64,000 nt of DNA from an uncultured archaeon. Its GTDB lineage: Archaea > Nanobdellota > Nanobdellia > Pacearchaeales > GW2011-AR1. The notes beneath the pieces are model-generated. The model made no database searches, was not told where the DNA came from, and saw only the letters and a program-made list of their open reading frames with translations. A program made the position numbers and the translations under genes. Below are positions 47,630 to 56,909 of this stretch, piece after piece (within the stretch, counting starts at the first letter, position 1; each line of letters begins with the position of its first letter). The stretch covers positions 62,001-126,000 of the forward strand of contig CABMGE010000024.1 of NCBI GenBank assembly GCA_902385625.1, written 5' to 3'.

Positions 47630-48342
47630 TGGAGACTAAAATGTTAGATAAACTAAAAAGGGAAGTAAGAAAGGCAAATCAAAAGCTAGTTGAACTAGGG
47701 CTTGTAAAACTTACATTTGGAAATCTAAGTGCAATTGATGAGCTCCGGGAGTATGTTGCAATAAAACCTAGTGGAGTAGATTATTCTATTATGAAAACTA
47801 AAGATATGGTTATTTTGGATTTATCTGGAGAAAAAGTGCAAGGAGATAAAAATCCAAGTTCAGACACTCCAACTCACCTGGAGCTGTACAGACGTTTTGG
47901 TGCTATAGGTTCAGTAATACATACTCATTCTGAATATGCAACTTCTTTTGCACAAGCAAGAGTTCCAATTAAGTGTATTGGAACAACTCATGCTGATTAT
48001 TTTCATGGAGATATTCCAGTAACAAGGAATCTGACTGAGGATGAGATAAAAAAAGATTATGAACTCAATACAGGAAAAGTAATTGTAGAAACATTTGCAA
48101 AAAATAACTTGGATCCCTTGGAGATTTCAGCCTGTTTGGTATCAGGCCACGGTCCTTTTGTCTGGGGAAAAACAATTGACCAGGCAGTTGAAAATGCACT
48201 TATTTTAGAGGAACTTGCGAAAATGAATTTCAAGTCTATGTTATTAAATAATGAACTTTCTGGACTGGATAAATTTTTATTAGATAAACATTATCTAAGA
48301 AAGCATGGAAAAAATGCTTATTATGGGCAAAAAACAAAATGA
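47629..48342 (+). CDS. Class II aldolase/AraD-like epimerase
   Basis: Zinc enzyme of the aldolase II/AraD fold, 237 residues. It has KLTFGNLSAI (phosphate-binding GN), KPSGVDYSIM, the metal histidines IHTHSEYATSFAQARVPIKC (about 100-104) and a later His in SGHGPFVWGK (about 184). The region GTTHADYFHGDIPVTR and the C-terminal KHYLRKHGKNAYYGQ are characteristic of L-ribulose-5-phosphate 4-epimerase. It could link L-ribulose-5-P to D-xylulose-5-P, which the RPE-like domain upstream could link to D-ribulose-5-P. The start overlaps the previous stop by one base. Confidence 0.85.
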   Translation: METKMLDKLKREVRKANQKLVELGLVKLTFGNLSAIDELREYVAIKPSGVDYSIMKTKDMVILDLSGEKVQGDKNPSSDTPTHLELYRRFGAIGSVIHTHSEYATSFAQARVPIKCIGTTHADYFHGDIPVTRNLTEDEIKKDYELNTGKVIVETFAKNNLDPLEISACLVSGHGPFVWGKTIDQAVENALILEELAKMNFKSMLLNNELSGLDKFLLDKHYLRKHGKNAYYGQKTK

Positions 48343-49157
48343 TCAATCTTATAACTATGGCTGGAAGAGGCAAGAGATTTTCAGAGCAAGGTTATTTGTT
48401 GCCAAAACCCTTAATCCCTATTGATGGTGAACCCATGATCTGGAGAGTAATTGACTGTCTTCCAAAAGCAACTAAGTGGATTTTCGTAGTAAGACAGGAG
48501 CACATAGATTATTTTGCAATAGACAAGGCAATAAAGGAGAAAATTCCAGATGCAATAATAACTGTTGACAAAGACTTACTTGGTGGAGCATCAATATTTT
48601 GCGCAGAAGAGTATATTCCGGATAATGAAGAGGTGTTTATTGCAGGATGCGATATGGGTTTTGTCTATGATAAAGACAAATTTGAAAATCTTAAAAAAAA
48701 TAATTTTGATTGCATTCTTTGGACATTTACAAGAGACAAAAGAATCTCAGATAATCCCAAGGCCTGGGGTTATACTGTACTTGACAGGGATGACTTGACA
48801 ATTAAGCATATGTCTGTAAAAATACCTATCTCAGATAATCCTTTCAATGATCATGTTGTTGCAGCAACATTTTGGCTGCGCTCTAAAAAAATACTCTATG
48901 ATGCAATAAGGATTATGATCGAAAATGATATTAAAACAAATAATGAATATTATTTGGATAATCTTCCACTCGCATTAAAACTCATGGATAAAAAAAGCTG
49001 TATTTTTGATGTTGATTTGCTTATTGGTTGGGGAACTCCAGGAGAGTTTCATGAATTTGAAAGATTAAGTTATTTTTTCAAGTATAAAAATTTAAATGGG
49101 CTTAACCTATCTGAAACTGAAATTAAATTATGGGAGAAATATTTTAATGAAAACTAA
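48339..49157 (+). CDS. Sugar-phosphate nucleotidyltransferase
   Basis: A 272-residue enzyme of the NTP_transferase family that joins a sugar-1-phosphate (or similar) with an NTP. The start reads MINLITMAGRGKRFSEQGYL with the G-x-G-x-R/K-F loop, and PKPLIPIDGEPMIWRVIDCL follows. DMGFVYDKDKF carries the metal Asp (about 104), and GWGTPGEFHEFE closes the site. It resembles the capsule-locus branch with GRGKRF rather than the RmlA branch. Four-base overlap with the aldolase gene. Confidence 0.8.
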   Translation: MINLITMAGRGKRFSEQGYLLPKPLIPIDGEPMIWRVIDCLPKATKWIFVVRQEHIDYFAIDKAIKEKIPDAIITVDKDLLGGASIFCAEEYIPDNEEVFIAGCDMGFVYDKDKFENLKKNNFDCILWTFTRDKRISDNPKAWGYTVLDRDDLTIKHMSVKIPISDNPFNDHVVAATFWLRSKKILYDAIRIMIENDIKTNNEYYLDNLPLALKLMDKKSCIFDVDLLIGWGTPGEFHEFERLSYFFKYKNLNGLNLSETEIKLWEKYFNEN

Positions 49158-49884
49158 TCCAGTATTATCAATAATAATTCCCGTGTTTAATGAGGAAAAA
49201 AATATCCCTCTTGTTGCTGAAAAATTTTCAGAATCATTAAAAAATCAGAATGTTGAAATACTTTTGGTCGAGGATTCTGGCTCTACTGATAATACAAGGG
49301 AAGAAATAAAAAAAGTTATGAAAAAGTATCCTTTTATCAAAGGTGTTTTTATAAATGAAAGGGGCTATGGGAAATCTATTTTTGAAGGATTAAATTCTGC
49401 AAAAGGAGAATTTTTATGCTGGACTCATGCAGATATGCAGACAGATCCAAGTGATACAATAAAAGCACTGGAAATAATACAAAAGCAAAAAAATCCAGAA
49501 AAGTCATATGTAAAGGGAAACAGACACAGAAGGCCCTTTTTTGATAAGTTTTTTGAATTCGGGATGTCTATTTTTGAGTCAGCAATACTTGGAACTTATC
49601 TTTATGACATAAATGCCCAGCCAAATCTTTTTCATAAATCACTTCTAAATTTAATGAAAAATCCTCCAACTGATTTCTCATTTGATCTTTATGTTTATTA
49701 TCTTGCAAAAAAAAGCAAGTACAAAATAGTAAGGTTTCCAGTTTTGTTTCCTAAAAGAATTCATGGTGAAAGCAAATGGAATTCAGGGGATTTTAAATCA
49801 AAGTATAAATTCATAAAAAGAACTATTAAATTTTCATTGGGCTTAAAAAAGATCCTAAGAAGGGGGAAAAATGTTAATAATTAG
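49147..49884 (+). CDS. Glycosyltransferase family 2 protein
   Basis: A GT-A fold transferase, 245 residues, started at MKTNPVLSIIIPVFNEEKN (49147). It has the typical N-terminal strand, LLVEDSGSTDNTREEI, and a D-x-D-like site in FLCWTHADMQTDPSD (about 90). KSYVKGNRHRRPFFDKF, NAQPNLFHKSL and the end with IHGESKWNSG follow. It resembles polyprenyl-phosphate sugar transferases (DPM1-like) but lacks C-terminal helices. It overlaps the preceding gene by 11 bases and the next one by 14, so it is part of the operon. Confidence 0.85.
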   Translation: MKTNPVLSIIIPVFNEEKNIPLVAEKFSESLKNQNVEILLVEDSGSTDNTREEIKKVMKKYPFIKGVFINERGYGKSIFEGLNSAKGEFLCWTHADMQTDPSDTIKALEIIQKQKNPEKSYVKGNRHRRPFFDKFFEFGMSIFESAILGTYLYDINAQPNLFHKSLLNLMKNPPTDFSFDLYVYYLAKKSKYKIVRFPVLFPKRIHGESKWNSGDFKSKYKFIKRTIKFSLGLKKILRRGKNVNN

Positions 49885-50476
49885 ACATCGTGTAAATAAG
49901 ATAAGTGAGTTAAAACAAACTCCAAGGGAATTAGGAGTTGAAATCGATATAAGAGGTTATGGAAAAGAGCTTCTCCTAAACCATAATCCGCTTGAAAATC
50001 CTGAAAAATATGATCGTCTTGAGGATTATCTAAAGGAGTTTGATCATTCATTTGTAATTTTTAATTTAAAAGAAGCAGGTTATGAACAAAAGATAATTGA
50101 TCTGGCTAAAAAAAATGGGATTGAAAATTATTTTTTATTAGATGTTGAATTTCCTTATTTTTATAATGCAACAAGAAAACAGGGATTTAGAAAAATTGCA
50201 GTTAGATACAGTGAAGCTGAGCCAATTGAATTTTCTCTTGCACAAAAAGGCCTGGTTGACTGGGTATGGGTTGATACAAATACTAAACTGCCTTTGAATC
50301 AGGAAATATATTCCAGGTTTAAAGATGCAGGATTCAAACTCTGCCTTGTTTGCCCTGAAAGATGGGGAAGACCTAAAGATATAGATAATTATCAAAGACT
50401 CATGAAAGAAGATGGAATAAAACCTGATGCAGTTATGACTTCTCTGGATAATGTTGAAAAATGGAAAAATTATTAG
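49871..50476 (+). CDS. GDPD-like TIM-barrel protein
   Basis: A 201-residue protein like glycerophosphodiester phosphodiesterases. The early His-Arg (IIRHRVNKI), GVEIDIRGYGKELLLNHNPL (the E-x-D metal pair and second His) and barrel strands such as FVIFNLKEAGYEQKIIDLAK fit the fold. It is shorter than usual enzymes. Such proteins occur in capsule loci, where they may act on a phosphodiester-linked sugar or only bind. Its end overlaps the following gene by 16 bases. Confidence 0.7.
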   Translation: MLIIRHRVNKISELKQTPRELGVEIDIRGYGKELLLNHNPLENPEKYDRLEDYLKEFDHSFVIFNLKEAGYEQKIIDLAKKNGIENYFLLDVEFPYFYNATRKQGFRKIAVRYSEAEPIEFSLAQKGLVDWVWVDTNTKLPLNQEIYSRFKDAGFKLCLVCPERWGRPKDIDNYQRLMKEDGIKPDAVMTSLDNVEKWKNY

Positions 50477-52113
50477 AAGAAAAGAAAAAAAATATTTCAA
50501 GCATAGATTTTTTTATACTTATAATTTTATTAATACTAATGCTTGATCTTGAGCTATTTGGAATTTTTGGAGATACATTTTTTAGGGACTATTCAATAAT
50601 TTTTGAAGGAGGTTATCGTTTAACTCATAGCCAAATTCCTTACCAGGATTTTTTTATTCCTTCAGGACCAGTTGTATTTTATATGCAGGCATTTTTTAAT
50701 TCTATTTTTGGGACAAATCTGATTTCAATGGCCTTTCATTCATTTTTCCTTGCAGCAATCCTGTCTGTATTTTTTTATATCCTGCTAAGAAAAGAATTTA
50801 ACTACCTTATGAGTTTTATACTCTCAATATTCTTTTTTTTATCATTTAACGGAATGACTTTTTATCCATTTTATAATCTAACTCCTTATTTTTTCTTTTT
50901 TCTCAATATATTTATACTTTTTATTTATAGAAAAAAAGATAATATTCCAAATTTTATTCTGGTTTTAAGTGCAGTACTTGCAACTATTGGAGTTTATTCC
51001 AAACAAGATGTGGGCTTGCTTCACATGTTATTTTTATTATTCTTTTTTTTATTCAACTATAAAAAACAGTGGAGATCTATTATCTATCTTTATCTTCTTC
51101 CAGTAGTAGTCCTAATTGCAGGAATTTACATTCTGCTTTCAAATATCTCAGGTTTTGCATACTGGTTTGACCTTGGCCAGCCGCCACATATTTCAAGAGT
51201 ATTTGATATTTTAAGTCCAAGAAGCATTTGGGGAGTTGTAACCTCCTGGAAGTTCTATATTGTTTTATTCCTGATTTTTTCTTATTTATATCATATCTTT
51301 AAGGGAAAAAAAGACTCTTCACTCAGTGTTTTTTTTAAAAATAACAATTCTTTGAGGCTTGTAAGTTTTTTTATGATAATTGCACTAACAACTCTAATCT
51401 CTCAAAGTACTTCAGGCATTAATAATAACTCTTTTTCAATGGGAGATCCAATACTGATATTTCTTCTTTATATTTTAATTAAAGAAAATACAGATTTTTT
51501 AAAATCTAAGGGAAAACTAATAGTTGCATATTTTTTAATAATTATTCTTCTTTTATCTGTAAATCCATTTGCAACCTATGGCCAGCTTTTACTTAACTAC
51601 AAAAATCCTGACCTTGGAAGAGTTTCAAAAGGATGCTATTCAGGAGTTCTTATGCCAAAAGCTTCAATTGAAGGCCTTGATACAATAAGAAATATAATTG
51701 GAAGATATGGGGAAGATTTTTTTAGTATGACTGAATATTCATTTTTGTATTGTGATTATAATATTGACCCTCCAAAAGCAGTACCTCTCTGGTTTGATGA
51801 AAATATTTCTTTTTTTGAAGAGAATATACCTCAAATAATCCAGGTTGTAAAGTCCTCTTCACCAAAAGTAATACTTCTCCAGGATGCACATAGAAAAGGA
51901 CCAAGAAACATGACAGAAAGATTTGAACAAGAGTTCAAAAACTTCGGATATAGCAGAGTTGCAATAGTAGATGCGCCAGCATCATATCAAAAAACTTATT
52001 ATTCTTTAGGTTACACAAAAACTGATATAATCAAAATTGAGAAAACAAGCGCTCCAATAATAATCCTTGTAAGAAATGATCTTTTGCAAAACTCTTCAAT
52101 TATGTATAATTGA
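50461..52113 (+). CDS. Multispanning GT-C-like membrane glycosyltransferase
   Basis: A 550-residue protein with about ten to twelve helices and a C-terminal soluble domain (about 390-550). The first outer loop has RDYSIIFEGGYRLTHSQIPY and QDFFIPSGPVVFYMQAFFNS, placed as in the acidic catalytic loop of GT-C enzymes (ArnT or PMT-like). The soluble part has SMTEYSFLYCDYNIDPPKAV and ILLQDAHRKGPRN. It is a clear paralogue of the gene at 55335. It probably transfers a sugar from a polyprenyl carrier outside the membrane. Confidence 0.7.
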   Translation: MEKLLEEKKKNISSIDFFILIILLILMLDLELFGIFGDTFFRDYSIIFEGGYRLTHSQIPYQDFFIPSGPVVFYMQAFFNSIFGTNLISMAFHSFFLAAILSVFFYILLRKEFNYLMSFILSIFFFLSFNGMTFYPFYNLTPYFFFFLNIFILFIYRKKDNIPNFILVLSAVLATIGVYSKQDVGLLHMLFLLFFFLFNYKKQWRSIIYLYLLPVVVLIAGIYILLSNISGFAYWFDLGQPPHISRVFDILSPRSIWGVVTSWKFYIVLFLIFSYLYHIFKGKKDSSLSVFFKNNNSLRLVSFFMIIALTTLISQSTSGINNNSFSMGDPILIFLLYILIKENTDFLKSKGKLIVAYFLIIILLLSVNPFATYGQLLLNYKNPDLGRVSKGCYSGVLMPKASIEGLDTIRNIIGRYGEDFFSMTEYSFLYCDYNIDPPKAVPLWFDENISFFEENIPQIIQVVKSSSPKVILLQDAHRKGPRNMTERFEQEFKNFGYSRVAIVDAPASYQKTYYSLGYTKTDIIKIEKTSAPIIILVRNDLLQNSSIMYN

Positions 52114-52176
52114 TAAGTAAATATATGACTACATATAACTTTAAAAGTATTTTTTGATAAGGAAAATATATAAAAA

Positions 52177-53715
52177 ATGGGTCTGGACAAAATAAAAACC
52201 TTAGAAGAACTTGTGGATATAACAAGAGAGCTAAAGAATAATGGGAAGACTATTGTTCATTGCCATGGATGTTTTGATATTACTCACCTTGGTCATGACA
52301 GGCATTTTACAGAAGCAAAAAAACAAGGTGATGTGCTTATTGTTACACTAACTCCTGATAAATATATTCAAAAAGGCCCTGGAAGGCCGTTTTGTGATGA
52401 AGCAAAACGTCTTGAACATCTTTCTTACCTGGAGTTTGTAGATTACGTTGCTCTGAATAAGTGGCCTACTGCAATAGAAACAATAAAATTAATACAGCCA
52501 AATATCTATGCAAAAGGAATGGAGGTTTTGGCAAATAAGGAGATTGATGAAATGGATGGAGATAGAAAAAAAGTCTCAAATCTGGAACTAGAGGAAGAAG
52601 CAGTAAAGTCTATTGGAGGAAAGCTTTATCTTACAGATGGTTTTACAATGTCTTCTTCAAGAATTATAAATGAAATAACAGATGCTATCTCAGATGAATC
52701 AAGAGAGTTCATAAGAAAGATGAAAACTGATTATGGTGTAGGAAATATCCTAAACCTTATAAAATCCTTAAAAGAAATAAGGCCTCTTGTTATAGGAGAT
52801 GCTATTTTAGATAGATATGATTTTTGTCAGGCAATGGATAAGTCTGCAAAAGAACCCATTGTAGGATATAAACTTCTAAGTTCTGAAACTCATCTCGGAG
52901 GAGTATTTGCAGTGGCAAACCATACAGCAGGATTTACTGATAGTTTGGACCTGGTAACTTGCATAGGAAAAAATGATCATGATACTATAAATGGTTCCTT
53001 AAGTAAAAATATTAAAAGAAATATTTCTGTACAAAAAGAATCAGAGACACTTGTTAAAAAAAGATATATTGAGCAGTATAAAGGAATAAAGTTATTTGAA
53101 TTATATAATGTTGACGGACTTGTATTAAGTGCTGAAAATGAGAAAAATACGATAGAATATTTGGAAAAAAATAAATCTAATTTTGATATGGTGATTGCAT
53201 CAGACTTTGGACATGGAATGATCTCTCAAAATCTTGCAAACTATCTGTCTGGTTGTGGTAAGTTTCTTGCTGTAAACAGTCAGCTTAACTCTGGAAACTT
53301 TGGATATAACTTCATAACTAAATATCCTAGGGCTGATTTTGTCTCTTTAAATGACAGGGAAATAAGACTTCCATTTCAGGAAAGATCAAATGGTATAGAG
53401 GTTCCTATAAAAAAATTAAGTAATGAGTTGGAATTAAATAAAATTAATATCACTCTTGGAAAAAGAGGGTCTGTTTATTATACTAATGGAAATTATTTTC
53501 ACTCTCCCGCTTTTATAAAAGAGCCTCTTGATACAATAGGTTCTGGAGATGCTCTTTTCTCTTTAACTTCACTTCTTGCATATAAAGATACCGATCCTGA
53601 ACTTTTAACTTTCTTAGGTAACTGTATTGGTGGACTTGCAACAAGAATAATTGGAAATAGAAGAGCAGTTGATGTAACCGAACTTAAGAAGTTTGTTTCT
53701 TATATAATGAAATAG
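52177..53715 (+). CDS. HldE-like fusion, nucleotidyltransferase first, PfkB kinase second
   Basis: A bifunctional enzyme of 512 residues. The N-terminal domain (about 1-155) is a cytidylyltransferase-like fold with IVHCHGCFDITHLGHDRHFT (HxGH as HLGH) and VDYVALNKWPTAIETIKLIQ. The C-terminal domain (about 195-512) is a PfkB/ribokinase with PLVIGDAILDRYDF and the catalytic DTIGSGDALFSLTSLLAY (about 458). In bacterial HldE, which makes ADP-heptose, the kinase comes first, so the order here is swapped. It could phosphorylate and activate a heptose- or pentose-type sugar. Confidence 0.85.
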   Translation: MGLDKIKTLEELVDITRELKNNGKTIVHCHGCFDITHLGHDRHFTEAKKQGDVLIVTLTPDKYIQKGPGRPFCDEAKRLEHLSYLEFVDYVALNKWPTAIETIKLIQPNIYAKGMEVLANKEIDEMDGDRKKVSNLELEEEAVKSIGGKLYLTDGFTMSSSRIINEITDAISDESREFIRKMKTDYGVGNILNLIKSLKEIRPLVIGDAILDRYDFCQAMDKSAKEPIVGYKLLSSETHLGGVFAVANHTAGFTDSLDLVTCIGKNDHDTINGSLSKNIKRNISVQKESETLVKKRYIEQYKGIKLFELYNVDGLVLSAENEKNTIEYLEKNKSNFDMVIASDFGHGMISQNLANYLSGCGKFLAVNSQLNSGNFGYNFITKYPRADFVSLNDREIRLPFQERSNGIEVPIKKLSNELELNKINITLGKRGSVYYTNGNYFHSPAFIKEPLDTIGSGDALFSLTSLLAYKDTDPELLTFLGNCIGGLATRIIGNRRAVDVTELKKFVSYIMK

Positions 53716-53755
53716 TTTTATTTAAACTTAAAATTAATTCTAGATTAAATATTTT

Positions 53756-55210
53756 TTAAGCTCCTCTGACTTGTTTGCTTCTATGTTTTACTGCAATTTT
53801 CATAAGTGACCACCATGAAGCATTGACATGATGCCTTAATGTGTAAAATGCCTCACTGTATTTCCATATTGCCCTGTAAACTGCATTATCATGGGATTTT
53901 ATCAGTTTTCTAACTATAATTCCCCTTAGTAATGGAAAATGCACATAGATATAAGAAAACCTTGATAACATCAATATTTTTCTTCCTTCTTCATCCTGTC
54001 TTAAGCAATCATATACATTCATTACATTGTCTCCTATCATGCTCTCACTTTTAAGTAAACGATCATCATACTGCCCGATTTTTACGCCATATTCAGTTAT
54101 GTTTAATTTTGGAAAAGGTTTGAATATGTTTACTGCAACAACTGAATGTCTTCCAGATAACTTGCTTGCAAGATTAAGTGTCTCAAGGGCATAGTCCATT
54201 GATTCTCCAGGAAGTCCAAGCATAATTGCCATTGAATATTTTATTTTATATTTTTTAAAAAGTCCAATTGCTTTTATGTATTGTTCATTTGTGATTGGTT
54301 TATTTAAAACCCCTTTTCTAAATATTTCATTTCCAGTTTCAAGACCTATTCTTATAAGAAAGCATTTCTTTGTTTCTGAAATAAGCCTGCAAAATTCCTC
54401 ATCTACTTCATAAGCAGTGGCATTTATTGTAAAAGGAATATTTACTTTTTCCTTGTATTTTTTTAAAAATTCCTTTAACCATACTTTGTTATAACCAAGA
54501 GTGCTGTCATTAAAAAATATATTCTTTACATGATACTTATTTTTTAAAACTAAACATTCTTTTATAACCTGATCCACATCACGTAAAGCACAATACTTTT
54601 TATCAACACCAGAATACATCTCCCTGTATTTATGATTAAAGCAATATGAACACTGATAAGGACACCCGCGTCCAACCATTATTTGTTCAAATTCAAGATC
54701 CCGAAAATAAGAATCATAATTTCTATAAATATCCCGATCATACAATAGTTGTTTTTTTAGGTCTCTAAATGGCCTTAAACCATTTTTCACTATCTTGCCA
54801 TCTTTTTTCTTTACCCATAAGTTTTTTATTTTTGAATAATCTTTTTTCTTTTCAAATGCATTTACAAACTCAACAAAAGCATCATCTCCTTCGCCACGGC
54901 ATAGTACATCAATTGGGAATTTTTCAATCATTTCTGGAAAAAAAGAAGCATCATATCCTCCAACAATTATCGGAGCAGAAATTCCCTCTTCTTTTATTTT
55001 TGTGCTCATTTCTACCATGAATTTTCTAAAAGAAGTGATTACTGAAAAAGCAATTATGTCTGGTTTATAATTTTTCAGTTCTTTCATTACTTTCTCTTTA
55101 TTTCCAATTGCAACACTTGTTTCATGGCCTGCATTTTTAAGTGCAGCAGAAAGCGCCATAACCGCACCTAATGGAAACCAGATTTGTTGCAAAAACATTA
55201 TCTTTGCCAT
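53756..55210 (-). CDS. B12-binding-domain radical SAM protein
   Basis: A 484-residue enzyme, started at MAKIMFLQQIWFPLGAV (55210; the frame allows five more codons). Residues 1-150 form a cobalamin-binding-like Rossmann domain (VMKELKNYKPDIIAFSVITS, IIVGGYDASFFPEMI). The radical SAM core follows with MVGRGCPYQCSYCFNHKYRE (about 188), LIRIGLETGNEIFRKGVLNK and MAIMLGLPGESMDYALETLN. Such enzymes methylate or rearrange carbon skeletons of lipids, sugars or cofactors. It reads leftward inside an otherwise rightward locus. Confidence 0.85.
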   Translation of the reverse strand: MAKIMFLQQIWFPLGAVMALSAALKNAGHETSVAIGNKEKVMKELKNYKPDIIAFSVITSFRKFMVEMSTKIKEEGISAPIIVGGYDASFFPEMIEKFPIDVLCRGEGDDAFVEFVNAFEKKKDYSKIKNLWVKKKDGKIVKNGLRPFRDLKKQLLYDRDIYRNYDSYFRDLEFEQIMVGRGCPYQCSYCFNHKYREMYSGVDKKYCALRDVDQVIKECLVLKNKYHVKNIFFNDSTLGYNKVWLKEFLKKYKEKVNIPFTINATAYEVDEEFCRLISETKKCFLIRIGLETGNEIFRKGVLNKPITNEQYIKAIGLFKKYKIKYSMAIMLGLPGESMDYALETLNLASKLSGRHSVVAVNIFKPFPKLNITEYGVKIGQYDDRLLKSESMIGDNVMNVYDCLRQDEEGRKILMLSRFSYIYVHFPLLRGIIVRKLIKSHDNAVYRAIWKYSEAFYTLRHHVNASWWSLMKIAVKHRSKQVRGA

Positions 55211-55296
55211 ACTTGTCAAAAACAAAATTTTCCAATACTATTTAAACATTTATGTAGTTTTGATTATCCTTTGATTTGGCATGGTAATTTCAGATT

Positions 55297-55314
55297 AGCT
55301 ATAAATATAAAAAG
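55297..55314 (+). promoter_or_regulatory. TATA-like box for the second GT-C-like gene
   Basis: AGCTATAAATATAAAAAG, 21-38 nt before the ATG at 55335. Confidence 0.45.
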
Positions 55315-55334
55315 TTGGATTTTTCTTTATTTTA

Positions 55335-56909
55335 ATGGCTTTGAATAGTGGGAAAAGAACAAGGAAAATTTCAAAAAAAGTTAATCTTGCGGTTTTAATA
55401 GTTTTGGGATTAATTATTTTAAGTCTTCAGTTTTATGGAATGTTTGGAAGAACCACTCGTATGAGGGATTTTTCAGTAACATTTGAAGGAGGTTATAGGG
55501 TATTTCCCTTTCACCAAATACCTTACCAGGATTTTTTTATTCCATTTGGTCCAAATCTGTTTTATACACAGGCATTTTTTAATTTTCTTTTTGGAACCAG
55601 TGCTTTTTCAATTATAATTCATGCATTTGTTCTTGCATTTATACTAAGTGGGACATTTTATTTTATTGTAAAAAAGGAGATGAATATAATTTTAAGTCTT
55701 ATCTTTGCAGTTTTTCTATATCTCTCTTTTAATGGCCTTACTTTTTATGCCCATTACAATGAAGATGTTTATTTTTTCTTTTTGTTAAACATTCTTTTAC
55801 TTCTTAATTATTATAAAAAGGATTCATTGCCAAAATATGTTTATCTTTTAAGTGCTTTATTTTGCTTTTTTACATTTTATTTTAAGCAAGATCTTGGAAT
55901 TTTGCAAATTCTTTTCATATCCATATATCTTTTTTACAATTATAAAAAAGAATGGAAACTTACGCTATTTTATTTTGCAATTCCATTCATAATCATCTTT
56001 GCTATATCTTATCTTGCTTTTATGAATATTCAGGGCTTTACATACTGGTTTAATCTGGGTCAGCCTCCTCATGAGTCGAGGATAAGCTCTTTTTTTGATC
56101 CAACAAATATAATGATTGTTCTTGAATCCTGGAAATTTTACTTAGGGCTTTTGTTTATAGGAGTTTTATTCTTTAAAAAAAATTCAGAGGAAACAAAAAA
56201 ATTACTTTCCTTATTTATACTTCTCGCAATTATAACTATTGCAATAAATATAACCTCAGGCCCTCATAGGCAAACTTCAATTCAGGCAGTGCCTATTATG
56301 GTTTTTATTATTTATCTTTTAATAAAGGATTATTTGAATAAAAATATAAACCAATTAATATTTGGCTTCATAATAGTTTTGCTGCTTTTAGTTCTAGTAG
56401 ACCCATTTCCAACTTACGGATATATTGCACTTACTTATTTAAACAAAGATACAGCTTGGATTAAAAATGGTTGTTATAGTGGTGTTCCAATAACAAAAGG
56501 AGCATTGGATGGAGTCTTGAGAATTCATGAAATAATTGATGAAAATAACAAGAGTTTTGTCAGTATAACTGAATATTCTTTTTTATACTGCGATTATAAT
56601 CTCAATCCTCCAAAAAAAGTTCCTATTTGGTGGGATGAAGGAATTTCTTTTTTCAAGCAAAATATTCCAGAACTTTTGGATGCAATAACTGATTCAAATC
56701 CAAAAATTATCCTGTATCAGGATCCTCATGGACATACTGATCCTAAGACAAATGATCTTTTTATGCAGGGTTTTTATTCAAAAGGATACAAGACAATAGA
56801 AATAATAAATAATACCTCTTCAACTGTGCCGATTTATGTTCTTAGTAAGGATGCTAAAAATTCTTCAATTAGCTATTCTAAGTATATTAGAACTGAGGGT
56901 TCTTCTTAA
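55335..56909 (+). CDS. Multispanning GT-C-like membrane glycosyltransferase (paralogue)
   Basis: A 524-residue membrane protein closely parallel to the gene at 50461. It has the loop RDFSVTFEGGYRVFPFHQIP and YQDFFIPFGPNLFYTQAFFN, many helices, FTYWFNLGQPPHESRISSFF, and the soluble C-terminal part with SITEYSFLYCDYNLNPPKKV and ILYQDPHGHTDPK. Its stop overlaps by 23 bases the stop of the opposite-strand GT-C gene. The two copies may place different sugars or act on different acceptors. Confidence 0.7.
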   Translation: MALNSGKRTRKISKKVNLAVLIVLGLIILSLQFYGMFGRTTRMRDFSVTFEGGYRVFPFHQIPYQDFFIPFGPNLFYTQAFFNFLFGTSAFSIIIHAFVLAFILSGTFYFIVKKEMNIILSLIFAVFLYLSFNGLTFYAHYNEDVYFFFLLNILLLLNYYKKDSLPKYVYLLSALFCFFTFYFKQDLGILQILFISIYLFYNYKKEWKLTLFYFAIPFIIIFAISYLAFMNIQGFTYWFNLGQPPHESRISSFFDPTNIMIVLESWKFYLGLLFIGVLFFKKNSEETKKLLSLFILLAIITIAINITSGPHRQTSIQAVPIMVFIIYLLIKDYLNKNINQLIFGFIIVLLLLVLVDPFPTYGYIALTYLNKDTAWIKNGCYSGVPITKGALDGVLRIHEIIDENNKSFVSITEYSFLYCDYNLNPPKKVPIWWDEGISFFKQNIPELLDAITDSNPKIILYQDPHGHTDPKTNDLFMQGFYSKGYKTIEIINNTSSTVPIYVLSKDAKNSSISYSKYIRTEGSS

